64,000 nt of DNA from NCBI RefSeq assembly GCF_932274485.2, contig NC_065886.2, positions 34,087,501 to 34,151,500 on the forward strand, read 5' to 3'. Each line of letters opens with the position of its first letter. The first letter of the stretch is position 1. This DNA is from Patella vulgata. Lineage: Eukaryota; Mollusca; Gastropoda; Patellidae. A model generated the notes under the pieces. It had not been told where the DNA came from. It made no database searches and saw only the letters and a program-made list of their open reading frames with translations. Shown here piece after piece: positions 44,268 through 55,925 of this stretch. The position numbers were made by a program, and so were the translations under genes.

Positions 44268-44632
44268 ATGAAATGGGGTTTAACGTCCTACTGTTCTGCT
44301 CCTATACTGGGCTAATGAAGACGGGCGTACGCCATACAGTGTGCTATGAGGGAAATTTTGCCCGGGCAGCGGCACTATCGCCTACTCTTATATCGAATTC
44401 CAACTGCCAAGGGATCTTTTACGTGGATTCCAATGTTTACACGGGACCTCGGTTTTTCGTATCATCCGAAGGACTAGACTGATGTCCTTGTCAGGCCCTC
44501 CGTCCTGCATCACTGACAAGGGGAAACCACGTCGGAAAATCGGGACGAACTTTCCTCGGCCAATGCAGGGATCGAACACCCGACCTCCAGGCTAGCGAGC
44601 CAGCGCCTTACCCACCTAGCCACCGTGGCTCC
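44268..44632 (-). mobile_element. SINE-A full-length, with 14-bp target-site duplication
   Basis: Flanked by TAATCAATATGGAA at 44254-44267 and 44633-44646. Complete from the tail (TGAAATGGGGTTTAACGTCC) to the head (GCCACCGTGGCTCC). Low divergence from 25398-25766 and 63733-63975, so this is a young copy. Confidence 0.95.
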
Positions 44633-44763
44633 TAATCAATATGGAACAAATTACTCTATTTAGTTGGGCAGGAGAATGTTATAATGTATAAATTATTGCA
44701 TTTTATCCTATATATCTGACGCATTTTTGTGTGTAAATTAATTACTGTTATTTAATAATAGCT

Positions 44764-45018
44764 GGGAAGTTGGATGGCCGAATGGTTAGCGCGCGCTCTA
44801 TCATAAGGTCTGTCATTGAGTCAACTGGCGTGGTTTCGATTTCCCGGTTCTACGAGTAGGGTCGCCTGTCCAACCTCGTGGGTTTTCTCCGGTTTCCTCC
44901 CACGGCTAAAGACCCCTACGCGCAAGCGAATTATTGAAATAAAATTGAACCATATGTCCGTCCCGAAATGACCTGGTTTGTGCCGAGTGGACGTTACCCC
45001 CCCCTCTCTCTCTCTCTC
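44764..45018 (+). mobile_element. SINE-B full-length, with target-site duplication
   Basis: Flanked by TTAATAATAGCT (44752-44763) and TTAATAAAAGCT (45019-45030). Head TGGCCGAATGGTTAGCGCGC (A-box region) and GTGGTTTCGATTTCCCGG (B-box region); tail GGACGTTACCCC then (CT)n. This is the reference SINE-B copy here. Confidence 0.95.
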
Positions 45019-45040
45019 TTAATAAAAGCTATATTATCAT

Positions 45041-45826
45041 TTGTTACAATGGGGACATCTCACTGTGCCCCCTGCTATTGTTCTCATGGGGGGATTAATC
45101 AAGCAAGGGGATTATCGAATACAATGGTGTTAAAAGTATAGTCTGTTTTTGTAAACTACTAGGTTTAAACTAATTAACAACTTTATTCACAATAAATTTC
45201 ATAAAAGTAACAACAAATACATGTATCAAACATAAATCATAACCCTACTAAATGTGATATGGCGTCAGTATATTCAATTGCACTTTTTACTCCATTTAAC
45301 AGTTTGATTTTTAGATCATTAATAGATTCTTCTACTCTTTTATATTTTCGTCTTTTAGGGGGCAATCGTCCCCCGTTATCCAATTTAACTATTGTATTTT
45401 CAGTAAAAGTCTGCTGGTGCTGTTGGGTTTCGTATTTTTTACTCTGTACTTATACCCCAAATTAACTAAATTTTGACCTTGAGAATTAGGAATAAACCCT
45501 ATGCGAACTTGAGCCATTTTAAAAGATATAATGTAATTGGGGGTGACAACTATCCTTATATAATGATAGTGAGTTTCTAATCATATATTTGATTGATTTA
45601 TGAGTACTGTCTGAATGAAAGGTAGGTGAATAATATTTAAGATACTCGATAACCGATGACACATGAATTTAACTTATATATTTTAATCATTAAAATAATT
45701 AAATTTTAACTAGGTGAACAGTATTAATAAGGATACAGTCTATAATCCTTTGTTTACTTAAATTTTCACACCACTACCCTATAACACCAGTTGATTGGGG
45801 GCACAGTGAGATTAAACCGTTACAAT
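45041..45826. mobile_element. Non-autonomous element with ~30-bp TIRs
   Basis: Left TTGTTACAATGGGGACATCT plus CACTGTGCCCCC; right (reversed) ATTGTAACGGTTTAATCTC plus CACTGTGCCCCC. The inner 15 bp match exactly and the outer part is imperfect. About 786 bp. The frame at 45259-45465 has no known domain. Target duplication not clear. Confidence 0.6.
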
Positions 45827-45949
45827 CAATGCAGTTTTATGCTTTAAGTGTGAAATGGACTATAGTTTAATAACACCATTGTTCTCGGATTAACTCTGGA
45901 TTAGCGGCAAAATACGATATCAAAGTCTGTCGGCATTCCGGGAGCACCC

Positions 45950-46090
45950 CGTTAATTAGTATGAAGGTTCATTAATCTGTAGGTTCATTAGTATTAAGGT
46001 TCGTTAGTCCGTAGATTCATTAGTTTGAAGGTTCATTAGTCCGTAGGTTAATTAATTTATTGGTCCAGTAGTCTGTTTCATTAGAAAAAA
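45950..46090. repeat. Minisatellite, 17/34-bp unit
   Basis: Repeats of GGTTCATTAGTCCGTA alternate with GGTTCATTAGTTTGAA; about seven half-units. Confidence 0.85.
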
Positions 46091-46483
46091 AGGTTCACGA
46101 ATCAGGAAATTACATAAAATAAATACAGACAATTTCTACTTACATTGACGAATATTGTGCGACCTCCATGTCTAACAGTCTAAATTCTACAAATTGTATA
46201 ATATATCCAGGTATGAAATATCTAAGTATTACCAGATGGTGGCAAATAAATTAATACATTTAATTAACATAGTAAAGGCGGTTTTGATTTGGAAAACTGT
46301 ATGGAAGGCCATGAGGGACAAATGACCAACCCTTATGTCAGAGAATATTCACTGAAAAAATTGGGTTAACAAATACAAACCCAATAAGAGTCGAATAAGC
46401 AAGATTGTCTGAAAGCTCTCAGCGTTTTCCTCTGCAGCATCTCTTATCATATGAAATGATTTATCACAAGTATGGCTATCTTC

Positions 46484-46535
46484 ATTGGCTCTATTGGCGC
46501 AGAAAAGTAGGACATTAAACTCATTTCATTCACTT
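46484..46535 (+). mobile_element. SINE-A tail fragment
   Basis: GCGCAGAAAAGTAGGACATT and AAACTCATTTCATTCACTT. Confidence 0.65.
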
Positions 46536-47889
46536 AAAAATTTAAATTTACAGTAATTTAAATGGAATTTAAAACAATGCCCCTTTCATACCCTTTCTTG
46601 CAAATGTGTACCTTACAATGACAACCACGTGGTTGTGATTATCATAATGACTTAATAAGCTTCTATAGCGCCCAAGTGCAGCTCGTACAGCTGCTCGGTG
46701 TCGCAGAGATATGTAATACGATGCCCATTCTAGGTAATGCTGTGTGTGTAGATTCATTCCATACGAAACTGACCCCATTGTCAACCAAGGTGCAACGTTA
46801 AACAAGGAACGAACGATACTGACCCCGGGAAAGACCAGATGAGGAGGAAGGGGTGTCGACTCTAGTGGATATGTGTGTATATATAGACCTTCTACCGAGA
46901 TTTTATTTCATGTTACAGTATGCAATATACAATTGCAATTCAATTGAATAATATTTCTTGTTTTCATGCACTAGATATTAATTTGATGAAAGACCCCTTA
47001 CTCGAATTACAGCCCCGCCGCAACCATAATTCGGCTCTGTATTCATAATTAATAGGAGCAATCCGCGCATTGAAACGTACTAAACTGTTTCATACTGATA
47101 ACCCCGCCTTTTGTTTGATCATCAGCGTGAAAAAGTATTATTTTGGTGCGGATTCTTCTTCTTTTTTCTTTTTTTTCATTTTTGCGATATTCCAGGAACT
47201 AAATACATAACTCTTCAAATCAATCGGGAAAGTGGGTGTGTATTTCGAAAGTTCTATCACAGATTTTAACCAGGGTCGGACTGGGTAGCTCTTAGTTCAG
47301 CTCTGAACGTAGGTCTTATTACACTCGCCCTGTACGTTCCGGAACCGCCCTGTTGAATCCTTGTTGAAAAACTTTCGAACCCCTGTCAATTTTACTGGGC
47401 AACTTTTTACTGCTAAACGATCGCGTGCCAGTCCCTGTGAACGCCTGCACAATGTAAAGGAACATTTTTTTGAGAAAATAAGACAGACCTTGCTTACATC
47501 GCTAGAGTCATTATTCGCGACACAACATGCTGTTAAAAATAGGTCACCTTCTGCTAAACGGCGTGACCCAGATTATGATAAACTCCGCACAGGTTAATTT
47601 CTCAATAAACAGAATATTATATCTTTACAATTTGAAGTAAGGAGGGATTTATTGATATTTAACGGAAAGTTTGTGAATATTCTCATTTACGCTGTACATT
47701 GTATCAAATATTGACCTCTGGAACGACTTGAGTTAACGAATGTTTTATAATCAGAGAAAGGTTAAATTATCTTGAAAATATGCTGCGTTACTACATCGAC
47801 TGGCAATATTTTTATGCGTTCACATTCTTGTATTTGTTTGTTTGTCGTTTGGGACCGAGCCATGCCTGCATTATGTTTGTGTGTCCTGT
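46536..47889. other. Intergenic, one open frame of unknown nature
   Basis: A plus frame at 47361-47597 (SPCERLHNVKEHFFEKIRQT, then SPSAKRRDPDYDKLRTG) is compositionally protein-like and is followed by AATAAA-like sequence. I recognise no family and see no splice site. Low confidence that it is coding. Confidence 0.35.
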
Positions 47890-48655
47890 GTTTCGCCTAC
47901 AGGCCACAATTCTTAACAGATCCTTTTGAAACTTTACATACCCCTACATGCCACGATTCTTAATGGGTCGTCTTTGAACTTGGGACAACTGCATGTCCCG
48001 AGCCCCAGGGACAGAACCACGCTCAATTTTTGTGTTTATCGTTTACAGGCCGCAATTCTGAATGGATCAACTTGGTACTTGGCATATGTATTCCTTATAG
48101 CCTCAGGGCGTCAACTGTTTATTTTGCTGACCACCAGGGTCAGTGCCACGCCCAATTTTTGCCTTTAGCGCCCGAAGGCCACAATTCTGAATGGGTTATC
48201 TTAGAACTTGGTATACTTATTCCTTATACTGTAAGGATAGCAGCTATTTATTTTGGTGCATGTCCCCACCCACAGGGACAGTGTCACACCCACATTTTTG
48301 GTAATATTTTGTCAGGTGCCACACCCACCTTTTTGTTAGTTTTTATCGGTAAATACTCCACAGGTTGCAATACTTAAAAGATTTTGTTCAAATTGAGCAT
48401 ATCAATCATTTCAATAACAGGGTGGTATCTATTTATATTGTTCCATATCCAACCCCAGGGGCAGAACCACGCCCAATTTTTGTATTTATCGTCTACAGAC
48501 TGCAATTCTGAATGGATCATTTTAGAACTTGGCATATTTATTCCTTATACCGTAAAGACAGCAACTATTTATTTTGGTGCATGCCCCGACCCCCTGGGGC
48601 AGTGTCACACCCACATTTTTGGTAATATTTTGTCTGTAAAATTGGCAAAACAAAC
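47890..48655. repeat. Tandem repeat, ~150-bp unit, about 5 copies
   Basis: Recurring blocks: CACAATTCTGAATGG, ACTTGG(C/T)ATA, TTATTCCTTATA, CAACTATTTATTTTGGTGCA, then CCCAGGGGCAG and CCACGCCCAATTTTTG. Open frames crossing it are produced by the repeat. Confidence 0.85.
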
Positions 48656-48824
48656 CCAACGTCTAGCCTATTACATCCATTTCATATTTCATTCTCTTCA
48701 TTTTAAAAAGTACCATATCAATCAAAGCAGGAATGTGGACGTATGTTGCAGCTTTAGCGATGCTCTTGTTTTATATTCTATTAACAATATTTAATTTCAT
48801 TTGAAATTGGGGGGGGGGGGGCAG

Positions 48825-49088
48825 TAAGTCGGTAGAATTGGTTGAGAATGTTCTCTAGGATTTTCCAGCGGGTTTCCCCATGTCAGCGAGGTTTCTCCAA
48901 GGATATTGTCTAGTCGTTCGGGTTGGACGAAACAGGGAGGTCCCGTCTACACGTTGGCGTGGATGGAAAAGAATCGTTGTCAGTTGGACTTCAATATAAA
49001 TGTAGGTCTTAGCGTACACTTTCCCTCATAGTACACCCCATTGCGTATGACTGTCTTCATTAGCCCAGTCTGTGCAGAACATTTCATG
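48825..49088 (+). mobile_element. SINE-A copy, head partly lost
   Basis: AGTCGGTAGAATTGGTTGAG, GGATTTTCCAGCGGGTTTCC, TCTAGTCGTTCGG and GTCTTCATTAGCCCAGTCTG. Confidence 0.82.
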
Positions 49089-49409
49089 TTACTTTATAAA
49101 ACGTGGACTAATTTGTTTCCCCATGTACATAAGTTATATACATGTATATATTATCTGTAGATTCATGGTTTGCAGTTTTTCATTAAAAAGATGACATATT
49201 CAAGATTTGTAACATGTTAATATACATGTATTTACATTTTTGGTCATTGAAAGGATATCACTTCCAATACTTTGATTATCATCAAATCACACCCTGTAAG
49301 AGCAAACTCGGGACTACGCATAGCTTCTATAACCTGTGTTTATAGTTTTCCAGTAATCCCATGATTATGTATACTCTCCACTTCCTTCATTCAAGGGAGA
49401 TTGCATAGC

Positions 49410-50900
49410 AAAAATGTTTTTATACGCCCACATTTTCTTGTGGACGTCTATTGTCGTTGCCCCTGACCGTCCGAATACAGTTTCCTTTCGATATTGGCAT
49501 GTATCGGACCGTAACTTCACGGATTATGGCCTTAGATTCTACGAAAAATCATGTTTTTAGCTTGTGGACACTCTAGAGGTCACAATGTTGATCCGATTTT
49601 GATAAATCTTCAAATGTATGTTTATTGCCCAAAGATCTCGGCTCCTGTCGACGCGCATATTGGACCGTATCTTCTTGGATTATGGCCTCTGATTGTACAA
49701 AAAATTACGTTTTTAGCTTGTGGTCCCTCTAGAGGCCACAATTTTTATCCGATTTTAAAAAAAAACCGTTCAATTATATTACTGCTACACCATAATGATA
49801 GGTGAGAACTAATTTCGTGAAAATCGGACCAAAAGTGCCGGACAAAATGGCCGCCGCTCGTACGCAAATAGCGTAAATTATGATATATTAAGGTTGTGGA
49901 TCCCTTAAAGCTCACAGTTTTGATCCGATTTTGATGAAACTTGAAATACATGTTTATAACTCAAAGATCTTGGTTTTTGTCGGTATTTGCGCATACTGGA
50001 TCGTAACTTCCTGCATTATGGCCCTTGATGTTACGAAAAAATCGACTTTTAGCTTGTGGTCCCTCTAGAGGTCGATACTCGCGCATATCCGAACATAACT
50101 CCCTGGATTATGGCCCCTGAATGTTCGAAAAATTACATGTTTACTAGAATTCCCGATTTGTATTCAGTTTAAAAAAAACAAAAAAAAAAAAAAAAAAAAC
50201 ATTTAAATATATCACCGTTACACATTATTGAAGCTTGAGTTCGAATTTCGTAAAAATCTGACCCTAACTACCGGACAAAATGTTCGCTCCTTGTAAGCAA
50301 ATAGTTTAAGAGTATGTAATACTCTAGGAGTGACAATTTTTATCCGATTTATTTTGATGAAACTTTACATCTATGACTATAATCCAAAGATCTTGGTTCC
50401 TTTCGATATTTGCGCATATCGAACCGTAACTCCCTGGATTATCTCCCCAGAGTCTACGAAAAATCACGTTTTAAGCTTGTGGACACTCTAGCGGTCACAA
50501 TTTTTATCTGAGTTTTAAAAACGTTTAAATGTATAACCGTTCCATCCTAATGACGATTAGGTTCGAATTTCATGAAAATCGCACGAAACAGCCTGACAAA
50601 ATTGCCGCTCCTTTTATGCAAATAGTGTGAAAGTATGTAATACCAGGGTTGTGTACCCTCTAGAAGTCACAATTGTTATCCAATGTTGATGAAACTTAAA
50701 ATATATCTTTATATCCCAAATATCTCAGTCCCTTTCGATATTCATGCATTTCAGACCGTAACGTCCTGGATTATGGCCCCTGATTGTACCAAAAATCACG
50801 TTTTTAGCGTGTGGACCCTCTAGAGGTCACAATTTTTACCCGATTTTAAAAAACGTTTAAATGTATCACTGTTGCACCCTATCCATCTCTTGCAAAATGT
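49410..50900 (-). mobile_element. Pearl-like element, inverted, ~5 core monomers of about 325 bp
   Basis: The left boundary carries the terminal module in reverse (TTTTTATACGCCCACATTTT, GTGGACGTCTATTGTCG, ACCGTCCG). Core units follow, each with CTCTAGAGGTCACAATTTTT, ATCCGATTTTGATGAAACTT, GGATTATGGCCCCTGA and GCAAATAGTGT landmarks. The frame at 49551-49805 is a by-product. It faces the copy at 53385-55402 in opposite orientation. Confidence 0.75.
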
Positions 50901-51072
50901 TGGCGTAGCGTGCCTGGCAACCCCTGGTTTCTATATACATGTATACTTGAATATAAATCATTATAAAACAGATTAATATATAAGTATACATTAAAGAGCA
51001 TACTCCTTTTTTCCTGAAAAAATAAATTCCTTTAAAAGCTTTTGAAATTACTGCTTTCGAGAAGATCCGAGT

Positions 51073-51078
51073 GTTTGT

Positions 51079-51115
<37 letters not shown>

Positions 51116-51125
51116 AGGGGGGGGG
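51073..51125. repeat. (GT)n microsatellite
   Basis: About 20 GT dinucleotides, followed by a G run. Confidence 0.95.
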
Positions 51126-51149
51126 ATGCTACCCCGCGCGATAGAAATG

Positions 51150-51410
51150 TTTTGAAAAGCTAATGTTGGCCGAGAAATTTCCTTGGGAAATGCCGGTGCG
51201 ATTTACCTTGATAGTGGTGCAGCAGGGCGGCGGGCCTGGCAAGGATTTTGTCTAGTCGCACGTAAAAACACCCTTGACAGAATTCGATATAAGAGTAGGA
51301 CGTAGCGCCGCTGTCCTGGCAAAATATATTTCCTCATGGCACACTGCATGGGGTAGTAGGCACGTTCGCCCAGTCGAAACAGAACAGTAGGACGCTAAAC
51401 CTTATATCAT
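51150..51410 (+). mobile_element. SINE-A copy, head lost
   Basis: TTGGCCGAGAAATTTCCTTG, GTGGTGCAGCAGGGCGGCG, ATTCGATATAAGAGTAGGAC, and tail AGTAGGACGCTAAACCTTAT. Confidence 0.85.
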
Positions 51411-51597
51411 TTCTATACACCTCGATGTAAGGCTTTCGAGATTCTACTTGTGATTTGGTCAAACCCTTATATAACTTATTGCCAATTTGTTCTGACTCTT
51501 GTATTGCCTATTGTCGATGTATTCAGACCATTGAATAACGACGTTAAGTTCGCGAATAAGGAACAACGAGCTAGTTTGTTGTTCGTTAGTCACCAAG

Positions 51598-53294
51598 ACC
51601 CTGCTTCACAAAAACTTACACTAAAATCACTAAAATAGATTTTAACTAAAATCAAAATGAAATTTTAAATTTTAGCGTTTCACGAAGATCGATTTTAACT
51701 TGAAATGCAATTTTAATAGATTTTAGTTAAAATTGGCTGCGCCCGCGCAGTTCACAATTCCGACGAGGGCACTTAGGGTGTAAGCATAAACGCTTCGTAA
51801 CTGAAAACTGTTGGCAGGTTGAAATAACAGTTACAATACCAATGAGGAGAGTTTCATACGTTGTAGCAATGCCTGCACATGGTCAGACAGTCGTAGAGAG
51901 ATGAAAAAAATAAGTTTATTGCCTGTTATTTGTTTTGATATGTATCAGTTGTTTGGCCTTGAACTTGCATGTCGCTTTCGTGACCTTGGCATTGTATTTA
52001 CTTCAGGCTTCAATGGAAATAATGCGTATCGATAAACTAAATGGCTTGAATTTCGTAGTTTTGTTGTATTTTGGATAACAGAAACTATTGAGAAATTGTC
52101 ACAAACATGTAATATTTCTGACTCAAACGATTAATCTAGACTAAAGTATTGTCGAATTTTAAAAGTATTTAAGAACTTTTAAACTAATACACGAAATAAC
52201 TAATGTTCCGATGCCTAGATTTGAAATGTCAGTCCCATGGACCCTTTCAATAATAATTTGAAAATGTCAAAGTGCCACGCTCCTTATTGGATAATACCTA
52301 TCTATCTTACTAAATTAAAATGATTTTTTTCACAATATAAAATACCCTTGGCTCCTATTTAAATCATCATAACCCCAAAATCATAATTAATAATTTGCAT
52401 ATGGCGTATCTAGTATTACAGGACTAACGGGGTTTCGATTCCCCGGTTGTACGTGACAGGGAGTAAGGTCGGCCGTCCAACCTCGTGGGTTTTCTCCGTT
52501 TCCTCCCACTACTAAAGACCCCTACGCGCAAGCGAATTATTCAAATAAAATTGAACAATGTGTTAAGTGTCGAAATGCCCTAGTGTGTGTCTAGCGGACG
52601 TTAAACCCCATCTCCCTCCCCCCCCCCTCTCTCTCTCTCTCATTTTAAACAATTGTAGGCCTACAAAGATATTTTTTTATAGACATTAGATATGAAGTGG
52701 CTTTAGATTTTTTTAGGGTTATTTGTTTGGTCTATTAATTATTTGAAAATAGCATAATAATTTATTTATACTTGAATCATATGGTAATATATAAAATAGC
52801 AACAAAGAGTTTTGTTTACTGGGGTTTTGATTGGATTTTTGTTCTTGGGGTTTTAATTTGGGGCGTCATCTGATTGATTATATTTCCCATGCAATGAAAA
52901 GAAATTGAATGAAAATTATTTTTGTGAATGATAGTATGTTTAAATTATATAACCCGGGGAATTGGCAATATTATCATTATTCCAAATATATCTATATGTC
53001 GCAATAGATCTCACAGCGTAGCTCTAATTAATGTTTGTTAATGTCGTGATTTTAAGTTAGGAGAGGGTGACGGCTGTCCTAAGTTACAATAGATTTTAGT
53101 TAAAATTGTCCCTAAAATAGTTTTGTGAAACGCCACTGTTGTAAGTTAAGATACAATTTTAACTTACAATATTATTTTAGTGGATTTTACCTAGTATGCT
53201 TAAAATCGTTTTGTGAAACGCGTCTATCTTAAGTTAGGATGGAATTTGAGTTTAAGACGATTTTAAGGAGATTTAAGTTTTTGTGAAAAGTCAC
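51598..53294. mobile_element. Large AT-rich element with inverted TTCACAAAAACTTA termini
   Basis: Left TTCACAAAAACTTACACTAAA, right TTTAAGTTTTTGTGAA. Several internal repeats of the end motif (GTTTTGTGAAACGC, AGATTTTAGTTAAAATTG) occur on both sides. No transposase is seen. A SINE-B lies at 52430-52641. The superfamily is unknown. Confidence 0.55.
52430..52641 (+). mobile_element. SINE-B copy
   Basis: GGTTTCGATTCCCCGGTTGT (B-box side), GTCCAACCTCGTGGGTTTTC, CTACGCGCAAGCGAATTATT, GGACGTTAAACCCCATCTCC and (CT)n. Confidence 0.9.
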
Positions 53295-53384
53295 ATAAAT
53301 TTGGAAAAAAACGCATTGGCACTTCAGAGTCCCTGGGTGTACAATCTGCCTGACGGGACTGATACGTCCCACTGAAAAAATATA

Positions 53385-53683
53385 TGACAGTAAATGCAAA
53401 TATTGCCCATTTTTTATATCAACTTTATGAAAGGGTTTTGATTTGGACCTCTACAGTGTCCACAACCTTGATATACCATATTTTTACACAATTCGCGTAC
53501 AAGTGGCAGCCATTTTGTCCGTCAATTTTGGTCCGATTTTCACGAAATTCGAACTCAACCTTTATTACGGTGTAACGGTGATATATTGAAACGGTTTTTT
53601 AAATTGGATAAGAATTGTGACCTCCAGAGGGACCACAAGCTAAAAAAAATGTGATTTTTCGTACAATCAGGGGCCATAATGGG
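53385..53683 (+). mobile_element. Pearl-like element, left part (interrupted)
   Basis: Core monomer with GTGTCCACAACCTTGATATA, TTTTGGTCCGATTTTCACGA, GACCTCCAGAGGGACCACAA and AATCAGGGGCCATAA. It is broken at TTAA by the piggyBac-like insertion and resumes at 54728. Confidence 0.8.
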
Positions 53684-53687
53684 TTAA

Positions 53688-54723
53688 CCCATTCAAGGGC
53701 AGCGTCCCTCTTTTGGAACGACCCGACAAATCAAAATTAAAACAAAGAAAATCAAGATATTATTTAAGTAACAATATTAGTATAATACATAAAGAGCCTA
53801 ATTGACATTGACTAGAAAAAAGTCACATGGAGTTACCTCCCCTTCCAAGATGGCGTCCGTAATGACACAGCCTGCAAAATGCGAAAGTCAAAAAGGTCAA
53901 AGGTCAGTAATCCTTTTACAATATATATTTCGGAAAAATTTTACGATCATATTAAAGTTTATGTGTTCTAGGTTCTCAAATATGACTTTGTCCAAGAATA
54001 ATCAAAATACATTACTTTTAGTGAGCTGAATAAAGTCCGTCCCATTTTTGGGACGCTGCCCATTAAAGGGCATGTTTTTCACATTTGCCATTTTGTACAT
54101 ACTAAGTTCCGAATAGTGATATTTTTCAATTTTACAGCACCGATAGTGTTTTGTATAATTTTACATGAATTTTTAAAAAGTGACTTTGTTTATTTTTTAT
54201 AGGTTACTGAGTGTAAATGAAGCCTTGGATCGGATATTGGATGACGAGGACGACTTAAATGGTGCCGATATTTTTATTCAACCCCCAGAATAAATTAAGT
54301 AGGAGAATATGTCTGGATAAACCAGAAGAATTTTCCGTCACCTGTAATTTTTTAACGCCGGTTAAAGAGATTTAGTAAAAACAGCAAAATGGGACTTTAG
54401 CCTACATGGGATTTTACATTATTTAACGCTTGATATTTTATACAAATATAATTAGAAATGAAATAAATTTCCTGATCTAAATAAAAACTAGTTGTTTCTT
54501 TGTTAAACCGTCATTATAATTTCCACTGCTATTGTTTATATTTTTATTAAAACATGTACCCTCTTGTGGGCAGCGTCCCATTTTTGGGACAGCCTTTGAA
54601 ATGACCCAAATTAACAGATTTTTAAAATTTAACCGAATTTAAACTACCAAAACTTCAATTTCGTGCCACTTTAGACATTATATTAAAAAATCAAACAAAT
54701 TTGATATCTCGCCAAAGATTGGG
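53688..54723 (+). mobile_element. piggyBac-like non-autonomous element, TTAA-flanked
   Basis: TTAA at 53684-53687 and 54724-54727. The pearl-like sequence runs up to the left TTAA and resumes directly after the right one, which fixes the ends. Short TIRs: CCCATTCAAGGGC against (right, reversed) CCCAATCTTTGGC. Palindromes around GCGTCCCATTTTTGGGACGC occur near the left end, at 54031-54060 and near 54570. It carries a two-exon mini-ORF (53850-54293), but the DDD catalytic region of a piggyBac transposase is absent. Confidence 0.85.
53850..54293 (+). CDS. Predicted spliced ~47-aa ORF resembling a piggyBac transposase N-terminus
   Basis: Exon 1 53850-53902 (MASVMTQPAKCESQKGQ, ATG preceded by CCAAG), donor CAAAG|GTCAGT; intron about 300 bp; acceptor TTTTTTATAG; exon 2 54203-54293, phase-compatible. 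It reads RLLSVNEALDRILDD, then EDDLNGADIFIQPPE and TAA. SVNEALD-IL-DDE-ADIFI-PPE is the acidic N-terminal signature I associate with invertebrate piggyBac transposases, which continue with hundreds of residues after PPE. Here a stop follows at once. AATAAA-like signals lie downstream (about 54460). Splicing is inferred, and the peptide may be a relic or a used mini-protein. Confidence 0.55.
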
Positions 54724-54727
54724 TTAA

Positions 54728-55402
54728 GATTCGATATGCACAAATATCAAAAAGAACCAAGATCTTTGGGTTATAAACATGCATTTCAAGTTTCATCAAA
54801 ATTGGATTAAAATTGTGACCTCTACAGGGTCCACAACCTTGATATACCATATTTTTACACTATTCGCATACAAGCGGTGACCATTTTGTCCGTCAGTTTT
54901 GGTCCGATTTTCACGAAATTTGAACTCAACCTTCATTAGGGTGTAACGGTGATATAGTAAAACTTTTTTTTAAATTGGATAAAAATTGTGACCTCTGGAG
55001 GGAACACAAGCCAAAACCGAGATTTTTCGTACAATGAGGGGCCATAATTCAAGAAGTTACAATCCGATGTGCGCGAATATCGAAAGAAACCAAGATCTTT
55101 GGGTTATAAACATGCATTTCAAGTTTCATCAATATCGGATCAAAATTGTGACCTTTAGAGTGTCCACAAGCTAAAAATGCGATTTTTCGTACAATCAGGG
55201 TCCATAATCCATGAAGTTATGGCCCGATACGTGCCAATATCGACAGGAACAGAGATCTCAGGGAGATAAAGCTATATTTCAAGTTTCGTTGAAATCGGAT
55301 AAATATTGTGACCTGTAGAGTGTCCACAAACAAATTGTGGACGGACGGACGAACTGGGGCGACGACAATATACGTCCACATAAAAATGTGGACGTATAAA
55401 AA
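54728..55402 (+). mobile_element. Pearl-like element, right part with terminal palindrome
   Basis: Two further cores (CCAAGATCTTTGGGTTATAA, AAGTTTCATCAA, GTGACCTCTGGAGGGAACAC), then TTGTGGACGGACGGACG, GGCGACGACAATATACGTCC and the hairpin ACGTCCACAT / ATGTGGACGT to about 55402. Confidence 0.82.
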
Positions 55403-55815
55403 CGACTAAATTCGGGGAAGGGTGGTGGGGTGTAGTATATTTACTGTTCTAATGGAATATATAACGAATAGATATAACCTGTAACCTTTCATTATACTAA
55501 CAAAACTATGCAAATAATTTCTATCTATTTATCAACTAAACGAATAAATTCCCGATAAATACCCAAACTTCAACCAAACATTTGTTGTAGTGGTCAGACA
55601 ACACCGCTGTGTTTATATTTCATCTGTTGTTTAAACGACTCGCCCTGAATTCCGCCACATAAATAAAACATAGCAGATAATCTAATGAAAATGGGTGCAT
55701 GAATTGACAAGTCGCAAATCCCTAGACATGATTATCACAAATACAAACTTCACAAAAAAAAAAACCATTTCTAGTCGAATCTATTTCTAACAAAACCCAA
55801 CAAAGCTCCCCATAA
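55403..55815. other. Downstream flank of DUF229 copy 3, duplicated block
   Basis: About 55540-55690 is similar to 39640-39765 (GAATTCCGCCACATAAATAA). No gene. Confidence 0.55.
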
Positions 55816-55925
55816 AATGAAATGGAGTCTGACATTTACTTTTCTCAATCCACTGGGTTTAAACGCATGATATACGTCATGCAGTGTGGTATGAATGGTA
55901 TTTTGCTCCGCGAGCAGTGGCTTGA
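55816..55925 (-). mobile_element. SINE-A 3' fragment, diverged
   Basis: AAAATGAAATGGAGTCTGAC, ATACGTCATGCAGTGTGGTA and GGTATTTTGCTCCG. Confidence 0.6.

Noticed and set aside
44764-44850. Possible tRNA gene (A-box and B-box-like sequences)
   Set aside because: The head continues into the SINE-B body and (CT)n tail and is flanked by a target-site duplication. It cannot fold into a clean cloverleaf by eye, so it is a SINE head and not a tRNA gene.
47926-48794. Several overlapping plus-strand frames of 80-136 codons
   Set aside because: They lie in a ~150-bp tandem array and repeat the same peptide words. They have no start context or domain.
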